DNA of 64,000 bases from Halobacteriovoraceae bacterium (GTDB lineage Bacteria; Bdellovibrionota; Bacteriovoracia; Bacteriovoracales; Bacteriovoracaceae), in the NCBI GenBank assembly GCA_002713145.1, contig PAVS01000011.1, positions 124,001-188,000 of the forward strand, read 5' to 3'. A program made the translations under genes and the position numbers. This document shows positions 46,641 through 56,492 of this stretch, one piece after another. Position 1 is the stretch's first letter; each line of letters begins with the position of its first letter. The notes beneath the pieces are model-generated. The model was not told the DNA's origin and did no database searches. It saw nothing but the letters and a program-made list of their open reading frames with translations.

Positions 46641-47330
46641 GTGGACGCGTTATTTAGTTTGAAAATGCTTAGCAATTCTGGAATTCAAAAGATGTCAGAG
46701 ATCGGTCTGTTGCCTTTCTTCTTTATGTTGCTTGTCTCGCTTTTGGTCTCGCTGTTTATTTCCCATCTTTATTTAAAATTTTATGGCACTAAAGGAACAG
46801 GGTCTACGTTACATCGCTCATTTCCATTAATAGGAGTGGCCATTACTTCAATTTTTGTAAGTTTACAATTCTCTATTCCTCTTTCATTAGGACTTTTAGG
46901 AGCATTATCTATTGTAAGATTTAGAACTCCTATCAAAGATCCTGAGGAAGTGGGCTTTATTTTATTAGTCATTGCAACAAGTCTTACTTGTGCCACGTTT
47001 AATATTCCTTTTTTAGTAATTATCATGTTGGTGGCTTTGATTGGTCTCATTATACTTAGGTTTGATAAAAAGTTTTTCACAAACAATAAGCACGAGGGAA
47101 TGCTTATATTTAAAACAACCCCCAATAATACAGAAAACATTATTGAAGCGGTTCATGCCAAGCTAAAGCACTCTAAGGTTGACAGTATCGTAGAAGAGAA
47201 TGGGCATGTTACCATGAGTTTCGCTTTCGCTGCCCTAAAAGAAACTGATCTCGTGGACTTGAATAAAAGTATTTCTAATATTGACTCTGGTATTGAGAAA
47301 AATGTTTTTTATAACCATCCTTTGACATGA
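46641..47330 (+). CDS. DUF4956 membrane protein
   Basis: 229 residues with four or five membrane helices in the first 140, then a cytoplasmic domain of about 85. SLGLLGALSIVRFRTPIKDPEE (about 80-101) is the DUF4956 hallmark. The family commonly neighbours VTC and CotH genes, and its biochemical role is unknown. GTG start with AGGAG upstream. It overlaps the CotH gene by 4 nt, so the three are one unit. Confidence 0.88.
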   Translation: MDALFSLKMLSNSGIQKMSEIGLLPFFFMLLVSLLVSLFISHLYLKFYGTKGTGSTLHRSFPLIGVAITSIFVSLQFSIPLSLGLLGALSIVRFRTPIKDPEEVGFILLVIATSLTCATFNIPFLVIIMLVALIGLIILRFDKKFFTNNKHEGMLIFKTTPNNTENIIEAVHAKLKHSKVDSIVEENGHVTMSFAFAALKETDLVDLNKSISNIDSGIEKNVFYNHPLT

Positions 47331-48694
47331 AATCTCATTTAAAGACGGCACTTTTCTTTTTTCTCTTAATAGGTGCCGTCTTTGGTTCACATTACATTAA
47401 AAATCATCCTGACTTTGATGCTGAGTTTGAAAACTTTTATCTTCAATCTGAAAATGCGAGAGAGATTTATACGGGAAAGATTCGTCCTGTGTATGATCAG
47501 ATTGATGAGGCGTGGAAGGTAACAAATAAGCTCAAGGGGATGATTCCTCGGACAGAAGATTATGGAAGGTTTCAATATACGCCTGTTATTTCAATGTGGA
47601 TTGATCCTGATGATTTACATTCTAAAGACCGTGGCTTGAATGCTAATGCAAGAAAAAAGGGGCGTCTTTGGGAGAGAGCCGCTTATCTACGATACTATGA
47701 AAAAGGGCAGCTTAAATTTCAAAGCTATGTCGGTGTGAGAATGCACGGTGGTGCAACAAGACTCCACATTAAAAATAAAAAAAGCTTTCGCATTTACCTT
47801 CGAAAAAAATACGGTGAAAAAGAGTTTGTAACAAACTTCCCCTATTTTTCTAATTCTGAAAAAGTACAACTGAAAAAGTTTGTAATTCGAAGGCCTGGTA
47901 GAGTCATTTTTAATAATTTATTGTCTCATTATTTAATTGAAAAATTAGGTGGTAGAGCCCCTAAATTAAAGCCAGTCGCTTTTTTTATTAATGGTAAATT
48001 TGAAAACCTTTCTAATTTATCTCAGCATCTTTCCATTGAAGGTTTATTTCCTGAGGCTAAGGAAGAAGATTATTTGATTGCTAAATTAAAAGGTGACCTT
48101 CCGGTAGAGACAGAGCTAGTTTATGAAAATCTTAGAGAGCGAATGGAGCAAGAGCCCAATTTAACATTAGCTCGAGCAGAAGAATACTTGAATGTTGATT
48201 CTATTATCGCAAGTGTTTTAACCATTATGTTTGGTGGAACAACAGATTGGGCACAGGGTGCATATATAAAGAAAAGAGGAGCTAAAGAGCGCTGGACTTT
48301 ATGGTCTTGGGATTTCGACAGAGCTTTTGAACCTGTTTTAGGTGAAAATACTGATGATTTAAGTCTGCCAAGACATCAAATAGATAGCACTGAACTTGTG
48401 ACAGAAATTAAAGTGGGAAAGATAAGGCATTCAGTTTTTAATCGATTAATTAGTAGTGATATAAAGTTTAGACAACGTTTTTCTAAAAAGACAGACCAAC
48501 TTGCATTTTTAATACAAAATAGAAAAATGAAAGAAATTATTCAAGAATTAGAACTAACTTTTGGTGACTTCAAGGGGATTGAACTTCAATCAAGTAGTTT
48601 TGAGGACTTGAACCTATTTCTTACAAATCGGATGAGTTATTTTTGTAAGGACTTACAAACTAATTTTGCTCTTAAACCAAAAAGTTGTTTATAA
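47327..48694 (+). CDS. CotH-family kinase-like protein, membrane-anchored or exported
   Basis: 455 residues with an N-terminal hydrophobic segment (about 7-22) serving as signal or anchor. CotH landmarks are GVRMHGGATR, KKSFRIYLRKKYG, and WSWDFDRAF near residue 325, which holds the metal-binding Asp residues of the protein-kinase-like site. CotH of Bacillus phosphorylates spore-coat proteins. Here the likely targets are exported, but none is identified. Last gene of the VTC-DUF4956-CotH unit. Confidence 0.87.
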   Translation: MKSHLKTALFFFLLIGAVFGSHYIKNHPDFDAEFENFYLQSENAREIYTGKIRPVYDQIDEAWKVTNKLKGMIPRTEDYGRFQYTPVISMWIDPDDLHSKDRGLNANARKKGRLWERAAYLRYYEKGQLKFQSYVGVRMHGGATRLHIKNKKSFRIYLRKKYGEKEFVTNFPYFSNSEKVQLKKFVIRRPGRVIFNNLLSHYLIEKLGGRAPKLKPVAFFINGKFENLSNLSQHLSIEGLFPEAKEEDYLIAKLKGDLPVETELVYENLRERMEQEPNLTLARAEEYLNVDSIIASVLTIMFGGTTDWAQGAYIKKRGAKERWTLWSWDFDRAFEPVLGENTDDLSLPRHQIDSTELVTEIKVGKIRHSVFNRLISSDIKFRQRFSKKTDQLAFLIQNRKMKEIIQELELTFGDFKGIELQSSSFEDLNLFLTNRMSYFCKDLQTNFALKPKSCL

Positions 48695-48737
48695 AATATG
48701 TTTTTTACTATTTAACTTAGTCAATGTGAGGTTTACT

Positions 48738-49625
48738 GTGTTTTCAATTGTAATAGCAACATATGGACGATCATCAAATATTGTTAACGATACTCTAATG
48801 TCCATACTAGATGATAAAAGTTCAACGCTCGTTAAAGAGATTATAGTTGTTGATCAGAACGAATCAAAATTAAATCTAGATTATAATACTGTTCATATAA
48901 TGCTAGAGAAGCCTTCTTTGACCAAAGCAAGAAACCTTGGTGCAAAACAAGCTCGAAATGAACATCTTATTTTCTTTGATGATGATGTCATTGTACAAGA
49001 GAATACTTTTGAAAAATTCAAAGAGGCTTTTGAGCTGGGAGTACACTTTGTCGCTGGAAGAGAAATTTTACCGGAAAGCTTTCAGAAAGAAGAAAGAAAA
49101 AATGTAATAAAGCGCTTTAAGAGTTTTATAAGAAGTATAGTTCTGAACACTCAGCCTAACCCCGTTGCAAACATCACTTTCAATGGTTTCTTTTTCTGCG
49201 ATTTTTCTTACGATAAAAGAATGATAAATAATATTGATACTGTCAGAGGTTGTATTTTTGGAGTGAAAAAAAGTTGTTTCCACGAGGTCCAGGGTTTTGA
49301 TGAAAATTTTCAAGGTAACGCTTTAAGGGAAGAGAGTGACTTTATATTAAGGCTGAGGGCCAATGGATATAGCGGTGTTTTTCAGCCTGGAGCATCTGTT
49401 CTTCATTTAAGACAGTCTGGTGGATGTGATAATCTTGAGCAGTCTTTCACCTCTTTGAGTTCTAAACTTAGCAACGAGTTATATTTTCAAAAAAAACACT
49501 TCTCTGGGGTATCCATTATAGTAGTTTTTTTTCGACTCCTACCTTACGCTCTAGAGGCTTACTCAACAACAAGGTTAAAGGGAGTGAGATTACTTATACA
49601 AAAGATTCGAGAGTTTAGGGAATAG
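48738..49625 (+). CDS. Family-2 glycosyltransferase
   Basis: 295 residues from GTG 48738. FSIVIATYGRS is the family-2 start, VVDQNES follows, and FFDDDVIV is the DxD metal site near residue 80. GCIFGVKKSCF and FDENFQG are typical later motifs. It probably adds a sugar to a surface glycan. I chose this GTG because GAGG lies 6 nt before it; the frame is open 24 codons upstream into the CotH gene. Its 3' end overlaps wzx by 36 nt, convergently. Confidence 0.85.
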   Translation: MFSIVIATYGRSSNIVNDTLMSILDDKSSTLVKEIIVVDQNESKLNLDYNTVHIMLEKPSLTKARNLGAKQARNEHLIFFDDDVIVQENTFEKFKEAFELGVHFVAGREILPESFQKEERKNVIKRFKSFIRSIVLNTQPNPVANITFNGFFFCDFSYDKRMINNIDTVRGCIFGVKKSCFHEVQGFDENFQGNALREESDFILRLRANGYSGVFQPGASVLHLRQSGGCDNLEQSFTSLSSKLSNELYFQKKHFSGVSIIVVFFRLLPYALEAYSTTRLKGVRLLIQKIREFRE

Positions 49626-50843
49626 GTACGATTTTACATAAAATCGATAATCTTGAGAGATTAAAGAAATAATAATAAACCCAATTAAATAAGATAGAAG
49701 CGTTGCTGCAATAACACCATAAAGTTTAAAATGACTAATCAGTAAAAAATTTAAAACGACATTACTAAAAAAGATAATAGTATTTTGTATGAATATAATT
49801 TCAAAATTATTAGCCAGCATGAGTAGACGAACATTAATTAGATTGAAAAACATAGGGATGATCAAGATACTTAAGTATCTTAGCAAAACAAGAGAGTCAC
49901 TAAAGCTGCTTTTTAAAAACAAACCTAGGCAAAGCGGAAGAATGGTTGATATTAGGATAGTTGTAATCAAGCCTGCTAGCATTCCTATCGATAAATACCT
50001 TTGAATTGTTTCTTTGGTGAAGTTTTTTACTAAAAGTGGAAAGCCTAAAATTGCAATAGTTTCAGGAATAAACACTGTGACGTTAATAAAGCGTGAGGCT
50101 AGTGAATAGGCCCCAAGGTCAGTTGCTGTTAAAAATTTCTGAATAAAAACATGATCTAGTTTTAAATAAAGAGTTCCTAACAATGTAGATATCAAGATGG
50201 GCGTTGCAGGTTTAAGATATGGTTTTATCTGATATTTAGTTTTAGAAAAAGTGAATTTAAACTGATCGCGTTTTAGAGCATAGAAATATAGAAAGCCCTG
50301 AAGTATATTTTCAAAAGCGCTTATAAGTAAAAATGTTAAAATATTTCCCGATAAATAAACAGCGATTATTTTTGCAAAAAAAAGAACTAAAAATATTAGG
50401 TTATGAGTTTTGGCGATAATATAGTTTTTAAGTTGTGATTGAAAAAAATGATATATCACATCAAGACTTCTGAAAATAAATGAAACTGAAAAAATAACGA
50501 TATAACTAGTAAGCTCATTTTTCTCTGGAAATATAAATTTAAAGCTTAGTAATGTTGTCACTATCATAAGTAATGAAGTTATAAAACGATACTTGAGAGA
50601 TTTTATTAAGATCTCAGATGTTTGACTTTTGTTGGTTAAATCTTTAATTATAAACTCTGTCATCCCAAAATCTATAATGGGTAGAAAAATATAAACGAAG
50701 CTTAGGACAAAAGCATATGTACCGTAATCTTTAGGCCCAAGCAAATTTGCGATTAAGATTGAGGCCACAAAGTTTCCAACGAGCTTTAAAACTTTTTCAT
50801 AAAACATGTATCTCGCGTTTTTTAGAACTAAGGCTGAGCTCAT
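49590..50843 (-). CDS. O-antigen/polysaccharide flippase (Wzx-like)
   Basis: 417 residues with about 12 membrane helices, no large soluble domain. ILIANLLGPKDYGTYAFVLSF near the start is the polysaccharide-flippase (PST) signature. It moves lipid-linked repeat units to the periplasmic side. It overlaps the polymerase-like gene by 4 nt and follows it in a two-gene operon. Confidence 0.9.
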   Translation of the reverse strand: MSSALVLKNARYMFYEKVLKLVGNFVASILIANLLGPKDYGTYAFVLSFVYIFLPIIDFGMTEFIIKDLTNKSQTSEILIKSLKYRFITSLLMIVTTLLSFKFIFPEKNELTSYIVIFSVSFIFRSLDVIYHFFQSQLKNYIIAKTHNLIFLVLFFAKIIAVYLSGNILTFLLISAFENILQGFLYFYALKRDQFKFTFSKTKYQIKPYLKPATPILISTLLGTLYLKLDHVFIQKFLTATDLGAYSLASRFINVTVFIPETIAILGFPLLVKNFTKETIQRYLSIGMLAGLITTILISTILPLCLGLFLKSSFSDSLVLLRYLSILIIPMFFNLINVRLLMLANNFEIIFIQNTIIFFSNVVLNFLLISHFKLYGVIAATLLSYLIGFIIISLISQDYRFYVKSYLFPKLSNLLYK

Positions 50844-52138
50844 CTAAGAATCTTTGAGTTTTGATTTCTATTAATTAATTCAGCATAAATCATTATAGCA
50901 AAGCCTAGTATATGGAAATAGCGAACCTGTAGAAGATAAGCCAAGGTAATGATTAAGGCGATAGAAAAAAGAGTGTCCTTGCTTCTTTTATCAAGGTTGA
51001 GCTTTCTAATCTCTTGTAGCCCTAAAAAGGTAATGGCGAAGTAAGCCAGTATAACAACGAGTCCTCCGTTCGCTAGCAGGAGGATTACCCCCATAAAGGG
51101 CAAATAAGTATAGCCGTTTGGAAAAATTTTTTTGTCCCGCTCAAGCATAGCAGAGGAAGTGGCTACTGGAGATTGTCCCGCACCTAAACCAAATAAAATA
51201 TTAGTAGGATTGTGTAAGTAGAAGTTCACAACCGCGGAATCAGCCCCTTCGAACTTGGTTGCAATATTGCTGTCTTTTAGCAAGTAGGCCTTGCCAGTGA
51301 TTTGCCTTTTAAAGCGTTGGGAATAATCAGTTTGTAAAAATAGAGTAAATCCAACAGTGGCAATAACTGAAAATATGAGTAGGGGCTTTAGGTAATGAGT
51401 TTTTAAAAGAACTCCAGTGAAAAGCAGAATGACAATAGACAATGAAAGGATAATATTTCCAGTCATCGAAGTAGAGATCACAAAGCCTAAAAGTGAAAGA
51501 ACTAATAGTAGCGTGTTGGTTTTAGTCCACCTGCCAATTATAATCAATGTAATTATGAACATGGCTGCATAGTAATTAGCTGCTCTGGGCTCAAAGTTAA
51601 AACCCCTGACCCGATTATTTATAAGCATAGCTTCCCCGCCAGTGAAAAAATGAAAAAGATCAAAAGCCAAGAAATATTCTAAAAACAGCCCTGTTAAGTT
51701 AAAACTCACAAAAATCAACAAATACTTTTTAAGCCTTTTAGTTCCATCATGCAGTAGGAAGTTTGCCAGAAAGTGAATACACGCCAGCTCTGAGGCAAAA
51801 GTTAAAATTTGTTTAAATGAAATAAAAAGAACTTTTTTCTTAGTGAAGTTAGGATCATCCCAGGGGGAGATAAAGTTAAAAAAGAGAAAACCTAGGGTGT
51901 AAAAAGCGAGTATCGTCAGAAAGATCTTTTCAATCTTGGTTATTTTGATGGATTTAAATTGAATTAAGTACTTGAGAGCTAGGGTTAAACCTACCAGCTT
52001 TAGAAGGGATATATTGCCAAAGTATTGATAAGAAAAAATATCTACAAATACTCCTTGTAGTATCGCCAGACAGATAATCCAGTTCTTTTTGGCCAATAAG
52101 CCATACAGAAATATCAATAACCCTAGAATTAGTAGCAT
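50840..52138 (-). CDS. O-antigen polymerase/ligase-like membrane protein (Wzy/WaaL-like)
   Basis: 432 residues with about 11 membrane helices and a periplasmic loop (about 280-330) with the RGFNFEPRAANYYAAMF stretch before it. The topology and that Wzy-like segment suggest an O-antigen polymerase or ligase; sequence cannot separate the two. AGAGG lies 11 nt before ATG. It is transcribed divergently from wbpE. Confidence 0.8.
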   Translation of the reverse strand: MLLILGLLIFLYGLLAKKNWIICLAILQGVFVDIFSYQYFGNISLLKLVGLTLALKYLIQFKSIKITKIEKIFLTILAFYTLGFLFFNFISPWDDPNFTKKKVLFISFKQILTFASELACIHFLANFLLHDGTKRLKKYLLIFVSFNLTGLFLEYFLAFDLFHFFTGGEAMLINNRVRGFNFEPRAANYYAAMFIITLIIIGRWTKTNTLLLVLSLLGFVISTSMTGNIILSLSIVILLFTGVLLKTHYLKPLLIFSVIATVGFTLFLQTDYSQRFKRQITGKAYLLKDSNIATKFEGADSAVVNFYLHNPTNILFGLGAGQSPVATSSAMLERDKKIFPNGYTYLPFMGVILLLANGGLVVILAYFAITFLGLQEIRKLNLDKRSKDTLFSIALIITLAYLLQVRYFHILGFAIMIYAELINRNQNSKILR

Positions 52139-52183
52139 AGTTAAAGTTACCTCTAATAAAGAGATTAGTTAAGTTTTATAAAA

Positions 52184-52213
52184 TTGACGCAATCAGAAAT
52201 GCCTTTTTATTAG
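52184..52213 (+). promoter_or_regulatory. Possible promoter of wbpE
   Basis: TTGACG (52184-52189), 18-nt spacer, TATTAG (52208-52213). Leader of about 50 nt before ATG 52271, which has AGAGG. Confidence 0.35.
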
Positions 52214-52270
52214 TGAAAAACGTCACAAGATCATCTATATTAGGGCTAGTTAAATTTTAAGAGGTATGGA

Positions 52271-53362
52271 ATGAATTTTATAGATCTAAGCACCCAGTAT
52301 CAATTAATCGAAAATAAAATTAATCAACGGATCCAAGACGTGCTTGGTCATAAAAAATTTATTATGGGTCCAGAGGTTCAAGAATTAGAAAAGAGTCTTG
52401 CTGAATTTGTTGGAGTTGAGTATGCAATTAGTTGCGCCAACGGAACAGATGCTCTTTCAATTGCCTTATTAGCATTAGATATTGAGCCTGGAGACGAAAT
52501 TATCACCACTCCTTTTACATTTTTTGCGACAGGGGAGACCATTGCTCTCAGTGGGGCAAAACTAGTTTTCGTTGATATCGACCCTGAGACCTACAATATC
52601 GATACCTCAAAGATTGAAGAGAAAATCACTCCTAAGACAAAAATTATTTTACCTGTTTCATTATACGGGCAAATGTCGAATATGGTTGAGGTTATGGAGA
52701 TTGCTAAAAAGCATGGGCTTAGGGTTATCGAGGATGCGGCTCAAAGCTTTGGAGCACAAATTGGCGATAAAAAATCTTGTTCATTTGCAGATATCTCCAC
52801 CACGAGCTTTTTTCCAGCTAAGCCACTTGGTTGTTATGGTGATGGTGGGGCCTTGTTTACAACTGACAGTGAACTTGCCCAAAAGATTCAAGAAATTAGA
52901 AATCATGGTCAATCTAAGAGGTATGTTCATACTCGATTGGGGTTTAATAGCCGCTTAGATACCCTGCAAGCAGCAATTCTGATTGAAAAATTAGCAATTT
53001 TTCCTGGCGAGGTAAGTAAGCGCCAAGAAGTTGCAACTAGGTATTATGAAGCATTAGCCGGGAAAGTTAAGACAGCCACTGTTCTAGACGGATATAAGTC
53101 AGCTTTTGCTCAATTTACCATTGAGGTTGATAATCGAGCCCAGTTTCTAGAAAACATGAAAGAGCAGGGTATTCCCACTGCAGTGCACTACCCAATTCCT
53201 ATTCATGAGCAACCAATTTTTAAAGATTTAGGTTATAAGAATGTTGTTGCTCCCTTAGCCAAAAGTGCAAGTGAAAGGGTTGTTAGTCTACCAATGCATC
53301 CTTACCTCACTGCAGTTGAGCAACAAAAAGTAGTTGCAGCAGTTGAAAAGAGCTTAAATTAG
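52271..53362 (+). CDS. wbpE: UDP-sugar C3 aminotransferase (DegT/WbpE type)
   Basis: 363 residues, PLP-dependent. Substrate and cofactor motifs are CANGTDALSIAL, PFTFFATGE, EDAAQSFGA and the PLP lysine Lys184 in FFPAKPLGCYGDGGA. The pattern matches WbpE/WlbC, which puts the amino group on C3 of a UDP-2-acetamido-3-keto-glucuronate. With wbpA, wbpB and wbpD nearby, it makes UDP-GlcNAc3NAcA for O-antigen. A hairpin lies between it and wbpA. Confidence 0.88.
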   Translation: MNFIDLSTQYQLIENKINQRIQDVLGHKKFIMGPEVQELEKSLAEFVGVEYAISCANGTDALSIALLALDIEPGDEIITTPFTFFATGETIALSGAKLVFVDIDPETYNIDTSKIEEKITPKTKIILPVSLYGQMSNMVEVMEIAKKHGLRVIEDAAQSFGAQIGDKKSCSFADISTTSFFPAKPLGCYGDGGALFTTDSELAQKIQEIRNHGQSKRYVHTRLGFNSRLDTLQAAILIEKLAIFPGEVSKRQEVATRYYEALAGKVKTATVLDGYKSAFAQFTIEVDNRAQFLENMKEQGIPTAVHYPIPIHEQPIFKDLGYKNVVAPLAKSASERVVSLPMHPYLTAVEQQKVVAAVEKSLN

Positions 53363-53363
53363 T

Positions 53364-53399
53364 AGCTCATAGACCTTCTATTGTTCACATATGAGAGCT
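53364..53399 (+). repeat. Hairpin between wbpE and wbpA
   Basis: AGCTCATA (53364-53371) pairs with TATGAG (plus AGCT) at 53390-53399 around an 18-nt loop. There is no T-run, so it may be an mRNA processing or stability element. Confidence 0.4.
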
Positions 53400-53435
53400 T
53401 ATCAAGTAGTATAGCGACCTAATTACGGAGTAAGT

Positions 53436-54740
53436 ATGAAAGATCAATTAGTTTCAAAGCTTGGAAATAAAGAAGCCGTTATTGGTATTGTGGGGTTAGG
53501 ATATGTTGGAATGCCCTTAATGGTTAGGTATGCAGATGAAGGCTACAGAGTCGTTGGTTTTGATATAGACCCCAAAAAAGTTGAGCTCTTAAATAATGGG
53601 AAAAGTGATATCGAACATATTCCAGACTCAGTAATCAAGGCTTCAGTTGAGAATGGTTTTGAGGCTACATGTGATTATAAAAGAATTTCAGAAGTGGATG
53701 CTATTATCTTATGCGTTCCGACACCGCTAAATAAATATCGAGAACCAGACCTAAGTTTTGTACTTAGTACTGTCAAATCTTGTTCTCCTTATTTAAGGAC
53801 AGGACAGGTAATGTCGCTAGAGAGTACGACTTATCCTGGAACAACAGAAGAGGAGTTACTCCCAAGAATTGAAAAACAAGGCTTTAAGATTGGGAAAGAC
53901 TTCTTTTTGGTTTACTCGCCTGAACGAGAGGACCCAGGAAACCTGAAGTTTACGACCAAAACGATTCCAAAAGTTTGTGGTGGACATACAGAAAATTGCT
54001 TAGAAGTTGGGATTAAATTATATGAGTATATTATTGATCAAGTTGTACCGGTTAGCTCAACGAAAGCGGCTGAGATGACCAAGCTTTTAGAAAATATTCA
54101 CCGCGCAGTCAATATCGGTCTTGTTAACGAATTAAAAATTGTTGCAGACAAAATGAAAGTCGATATCCACGAAGTGATCGATGCTGCTGCGACTAAGCCT
54201 TTTGGCTTTGTGGCTTATAAGCCTGGCCCAGGTATTGGTGGGCATTGTATCCCTATTGATCCTTTCTATCTAACTTGGAAGGCGAGAGAATATGGCGTTC
54301 ACACTCGTTTTATCGAACTTGCTGGAGAAATCAATAGCAATATGCCTAGTTTTGTAATGAAAAAAATCGCCCAAGGCCTTAATGAACGCAAGAAAACCAT
54401 TAATGGGGCTAAGATCTTAGTTCTCGGTATTGCATACAAGAAAAACGTAGATGATATGCGTGAATCACCATCTGTTTTCTTAATGGAAAAACTTCGCAAT
54501 AGAGGTGCTGAGATTTCATACTCGGATCCTCACGTTCCAACTTTTCCAAAAATGAGAGAGCATAGCTTTGACTTAGACAGTATCGAGCTTAATCATGATA
54601 GTTTAAGCGAGTTTGATTGTGTCGTTTTAACCACGGATCATGATAAATTTGACTATGAGATGATCATGAAAAGCTCGCAATTTATTGTGGATACCAGAGG
54701 GAAGTTTAAAGAGAATTCACCTAATATTGTTAAGGCTTAA
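53436..54740 (+). CDS. wbpA: UDP-GlcNAc 6-dehydrogenase (UDP-sugar dehydrogenase)
   Basis: 434 residues. NAD loop GLGYVGMPL (20-28), [10 protein letters not shown], the central helix with [18 protein letters not shown], and catalytic Cys271 in [15 protein letters not shown]. It oxidises UDP-GlcNAc to UDP-GlcNAcA, the first step of the wbp pathway. GGAG lies before ATG. The stop is followed by a 234-nt gap to wbpB in which I see only weak promoter-like sequences (TATAAT at 54921). Confidence 0.93.
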   Translation: MKDQLVSKLGNKEAVIGIVGLGYVGMPLMVRYADEGYRVVGFDIDPKKVELLNNGKSDIEHIPDSVIKASVENGFEATCDYKRISEVDAIILCVPTPLNKYREPDLSFVLSTVKSCSPYLRTGQVMSLESTTYPGTTEEELLPRIEKQGFKIGKDFFLVYSPEREDPGNLKFTTKTIPKVCGGHTENCLEVGIKLYEYIIDQVVPVSSTKAAEMTKLLENIHRAVNIGLVNELKIVADKMKVDIHEVIDAAATKPFGFVAYKPGPGIGGHCIPIDPFYLTWKAREYGVHTRFIELAGEINSNMPSFVMKKIAQGLNERKKTINGAKILVLGIAYKKNVDDMRESPSVFLMEKLRNRGAEISYSDPHVPTFPKMREHSFDLDSIELNHDSLSEFDCVVLTTDHDKFDYEMIMKSSQFIVDTRGKFKENSPNIVKA

Positions 54741-54974
54741 TTGGCAATATAGACATCGCCTTTTCTTTTAGAGCGAACTTGTGTGTCTTCTTGACATGAA
54801 TATCGAAAAAGAAACTCTGGAATACTCAATAAGGCATTAAGTATCAAGGAGCGTTATACAGAATAAAGCTCATTTAAACATTTTTTCAAAATCATTAACA
54901 GGCTGCAATACAGTTTTACATATAATTCTAATGAGTATAGATTTATCTGAAATTATTTAAATAAGGCGAACATT

Positions 54975-55913
54975 GTGAAAAACTTTGCTCTATTAGGAGT
55001 GGGGGGGTATATCGCCCCGCGACACATTCAGGCTATCAACGATACAGGAAACAGACTTGTTGCTGCAATGGATGTTAATGACTCTGTTGGTATACTCGAC
55101 CGCTATACCCAAGACGTTGCTTTTTATACCAGCTTTGAAAGTTTTGCTTCTCATTTAAATGAGCTTAGAGATTCAGGGAGTCAAGTTGATTACTTGTCTA
55201 TTTGTTCTCCGAATCACTTACACTCAGATCATATGAAATTTGGAATGAGAAATGGGTGTGATGTGATTTGTGAAAAACCACTTGTTTTATTTGAGTCACA
55301 AATTGATGATTTAAAGAGTTATGAGCAAAAATTTGGTAATCAAGTAAATACTGTTTTGCAACTAAGAGTTCATGATTCAATTATCGCCTTAAAGGATAAA
55401 ATTCAAAAGTCAGATAAAAACGATTATGAAGTTGAATTAACATACTTAACTAGTAGAGGACCTTGGTATCATCAGTCATGGAAGGGAATTTCTCAAAAGT
55501 CAGGGGGATTAACTTCAAATATAGGAATTCACTTTTTTGATATGCTGACATGGATTTTTGGAGACTTGCATCGTAACGAGATTCATATGGCCAATAATTA
55601 TCTAACCAGTGGGTATATGGAGCTAGAGCGTGCAAAGGTTAAGTGGGTATTAAGCGTTGATAGAAAGTACTTACCCGTATCGGCAGTTAAAGAGAATAAG
55701 ACTACTTATAGGTCAATTACAGTTGAAGGTGATGAAATTGAATTTTCAGGTGGCTTTACTGACTTACATACTAAGGTCTATCAACAAGTTGTTGATGGTA
55801 AAGGCTATGGTCTGGAGGATGCAAGAGTTGCGATTAGGATTGTTGACCAACTAAGAGATAAAACACCAATGGGTATTCAAGAATACTCTCATCCTCTAAT
55901 TAAGGACTTGTAA
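54975..55913 (+). CDS. wbpB: UDP-GlcNAcA 3-dehydrogenase (Gfo/Idh/MocA)
   Basis: 312 residues. NAD loop GVGGYIAPRHIQAI at the N-terminus and CEKPLVLFE near residue 98, where EKP carries the catalytic Lys. It matches WbpB/WlbA, which oxidises UDP-GlcNAcA at C3. GTG start with AAGG upstream. Directly followed, without spacing, by the acetyltransferase gene, so the pair is one unit. Confidence 0.9.
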   Translation: MKNFALLGVGGYIAPRHIQAINDTGNRLVAAMDVNDSVGILDRYTQDVAFYTSFESFASHLNELRDSGSQVDYLSICSPNHLHSDHMKFGMRNGCDVICEKPLVLFESQIDDLKSYEQKFGNQVNTVLQLRVHDSIIALKDKIQKSDKNDYEVELTYLTSRGPWYHQSWKGISQKSGGLTSNIGIHFFDMLTWIFGDLHRNEIHMANNYLTSGYMELERAKVKWVLSVDRKYLPVSAVKENKTTYRSITVEGDEIEFSGGFTDLHTKVYQQVVDGKGYGLEDARVAIRIVDQLRDKTPMGIQEYSHPLIKDL

Positions 55914-56492
55914 ATGAGTGATTACTTTATACATGAAACTGCGATTGTAGATGAAGGGGCAGAAATTGGTAATGATTCAAGAGTTTGGCACTGGGCTCAT
56001 GTTTGCTCTGGAGCTAAAATTGGCGAAAAGTGCTCATTGGGTCAAAACGTATTTGTGGGAAACAAAGTAGTCCTTGGGAATAATGTTAAAGTCCAAAACA
56101 ATGTATCCGTTTACGATAATGTGTACTTAGAAGATGATGTCTTTTGTGGCCCAAGTATGGTTTTTACAAATGTATATAATCCAAGAAGTGCTGTTGTAAG
56201 AAAAGAGGAATATAAGGACACGGTTGTAAAGAGGGGAGCTACGATAGGAGCTAACGCAACTATTATTTGTGGAGTTACTCTCGGAGAAAATTGCTTTATT
56301 GCGGCTGGTGCAGTTGTGAATAAAGACGTTAAACCCTTTGCTTTAATGGCGGGAGTTCCGGCTAAACAAATTGGATGGATGAGCCGGTTTGGTGAGCAAA
56401 TTAAACTTCCAGTTCAAGGAGTAGGTGTGTGGGAGTGTCCGCATACTGGTGAGCAGTATATTTTAGCCGATGGCTTTATTAAAATAAAATAG
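55914..56492 (+). CDS. wbpD: UDP-sugar N-acetyltransferase (WbpD/WlbB)
   Basis: 192 residues folded as a left-handed beta helix of hexapeptides (about 10-150), ending in [15 protein letters not shown], typical of WbpD/WlbB. It acetylates the 3-amino group to give UDP-GlcNAc3NAcA. The catalytic Asn/His pair lies in the [10 protein letters not shown] region. Its stop is 0 nt from the convergent FabZ-like gene. Confidence 0.92.
   Translation: MSDYFIHETAIVDEGAEIGNDSRVWHWAHVCSGAKIGEKCSLGQNVFVGNKVVLGNNVKVQNNVSVYDNVYLEDDVFCGPSMVFTNVYNPRSAVVRKEEYKDTVVKRGATIGANATIICGVTLGENCFIAAGAVVNKDVKPFALMAGVPAKQIGWMSRFGEQIKLPVQGVGVWECPHTGEQYILADGFIKIK

Noticed and set aside
52139-52270. JUMPstart/ops element for RfaH before the polysaccharide genes
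   Set aside because: No GGCGGTAGC-like motif is present.
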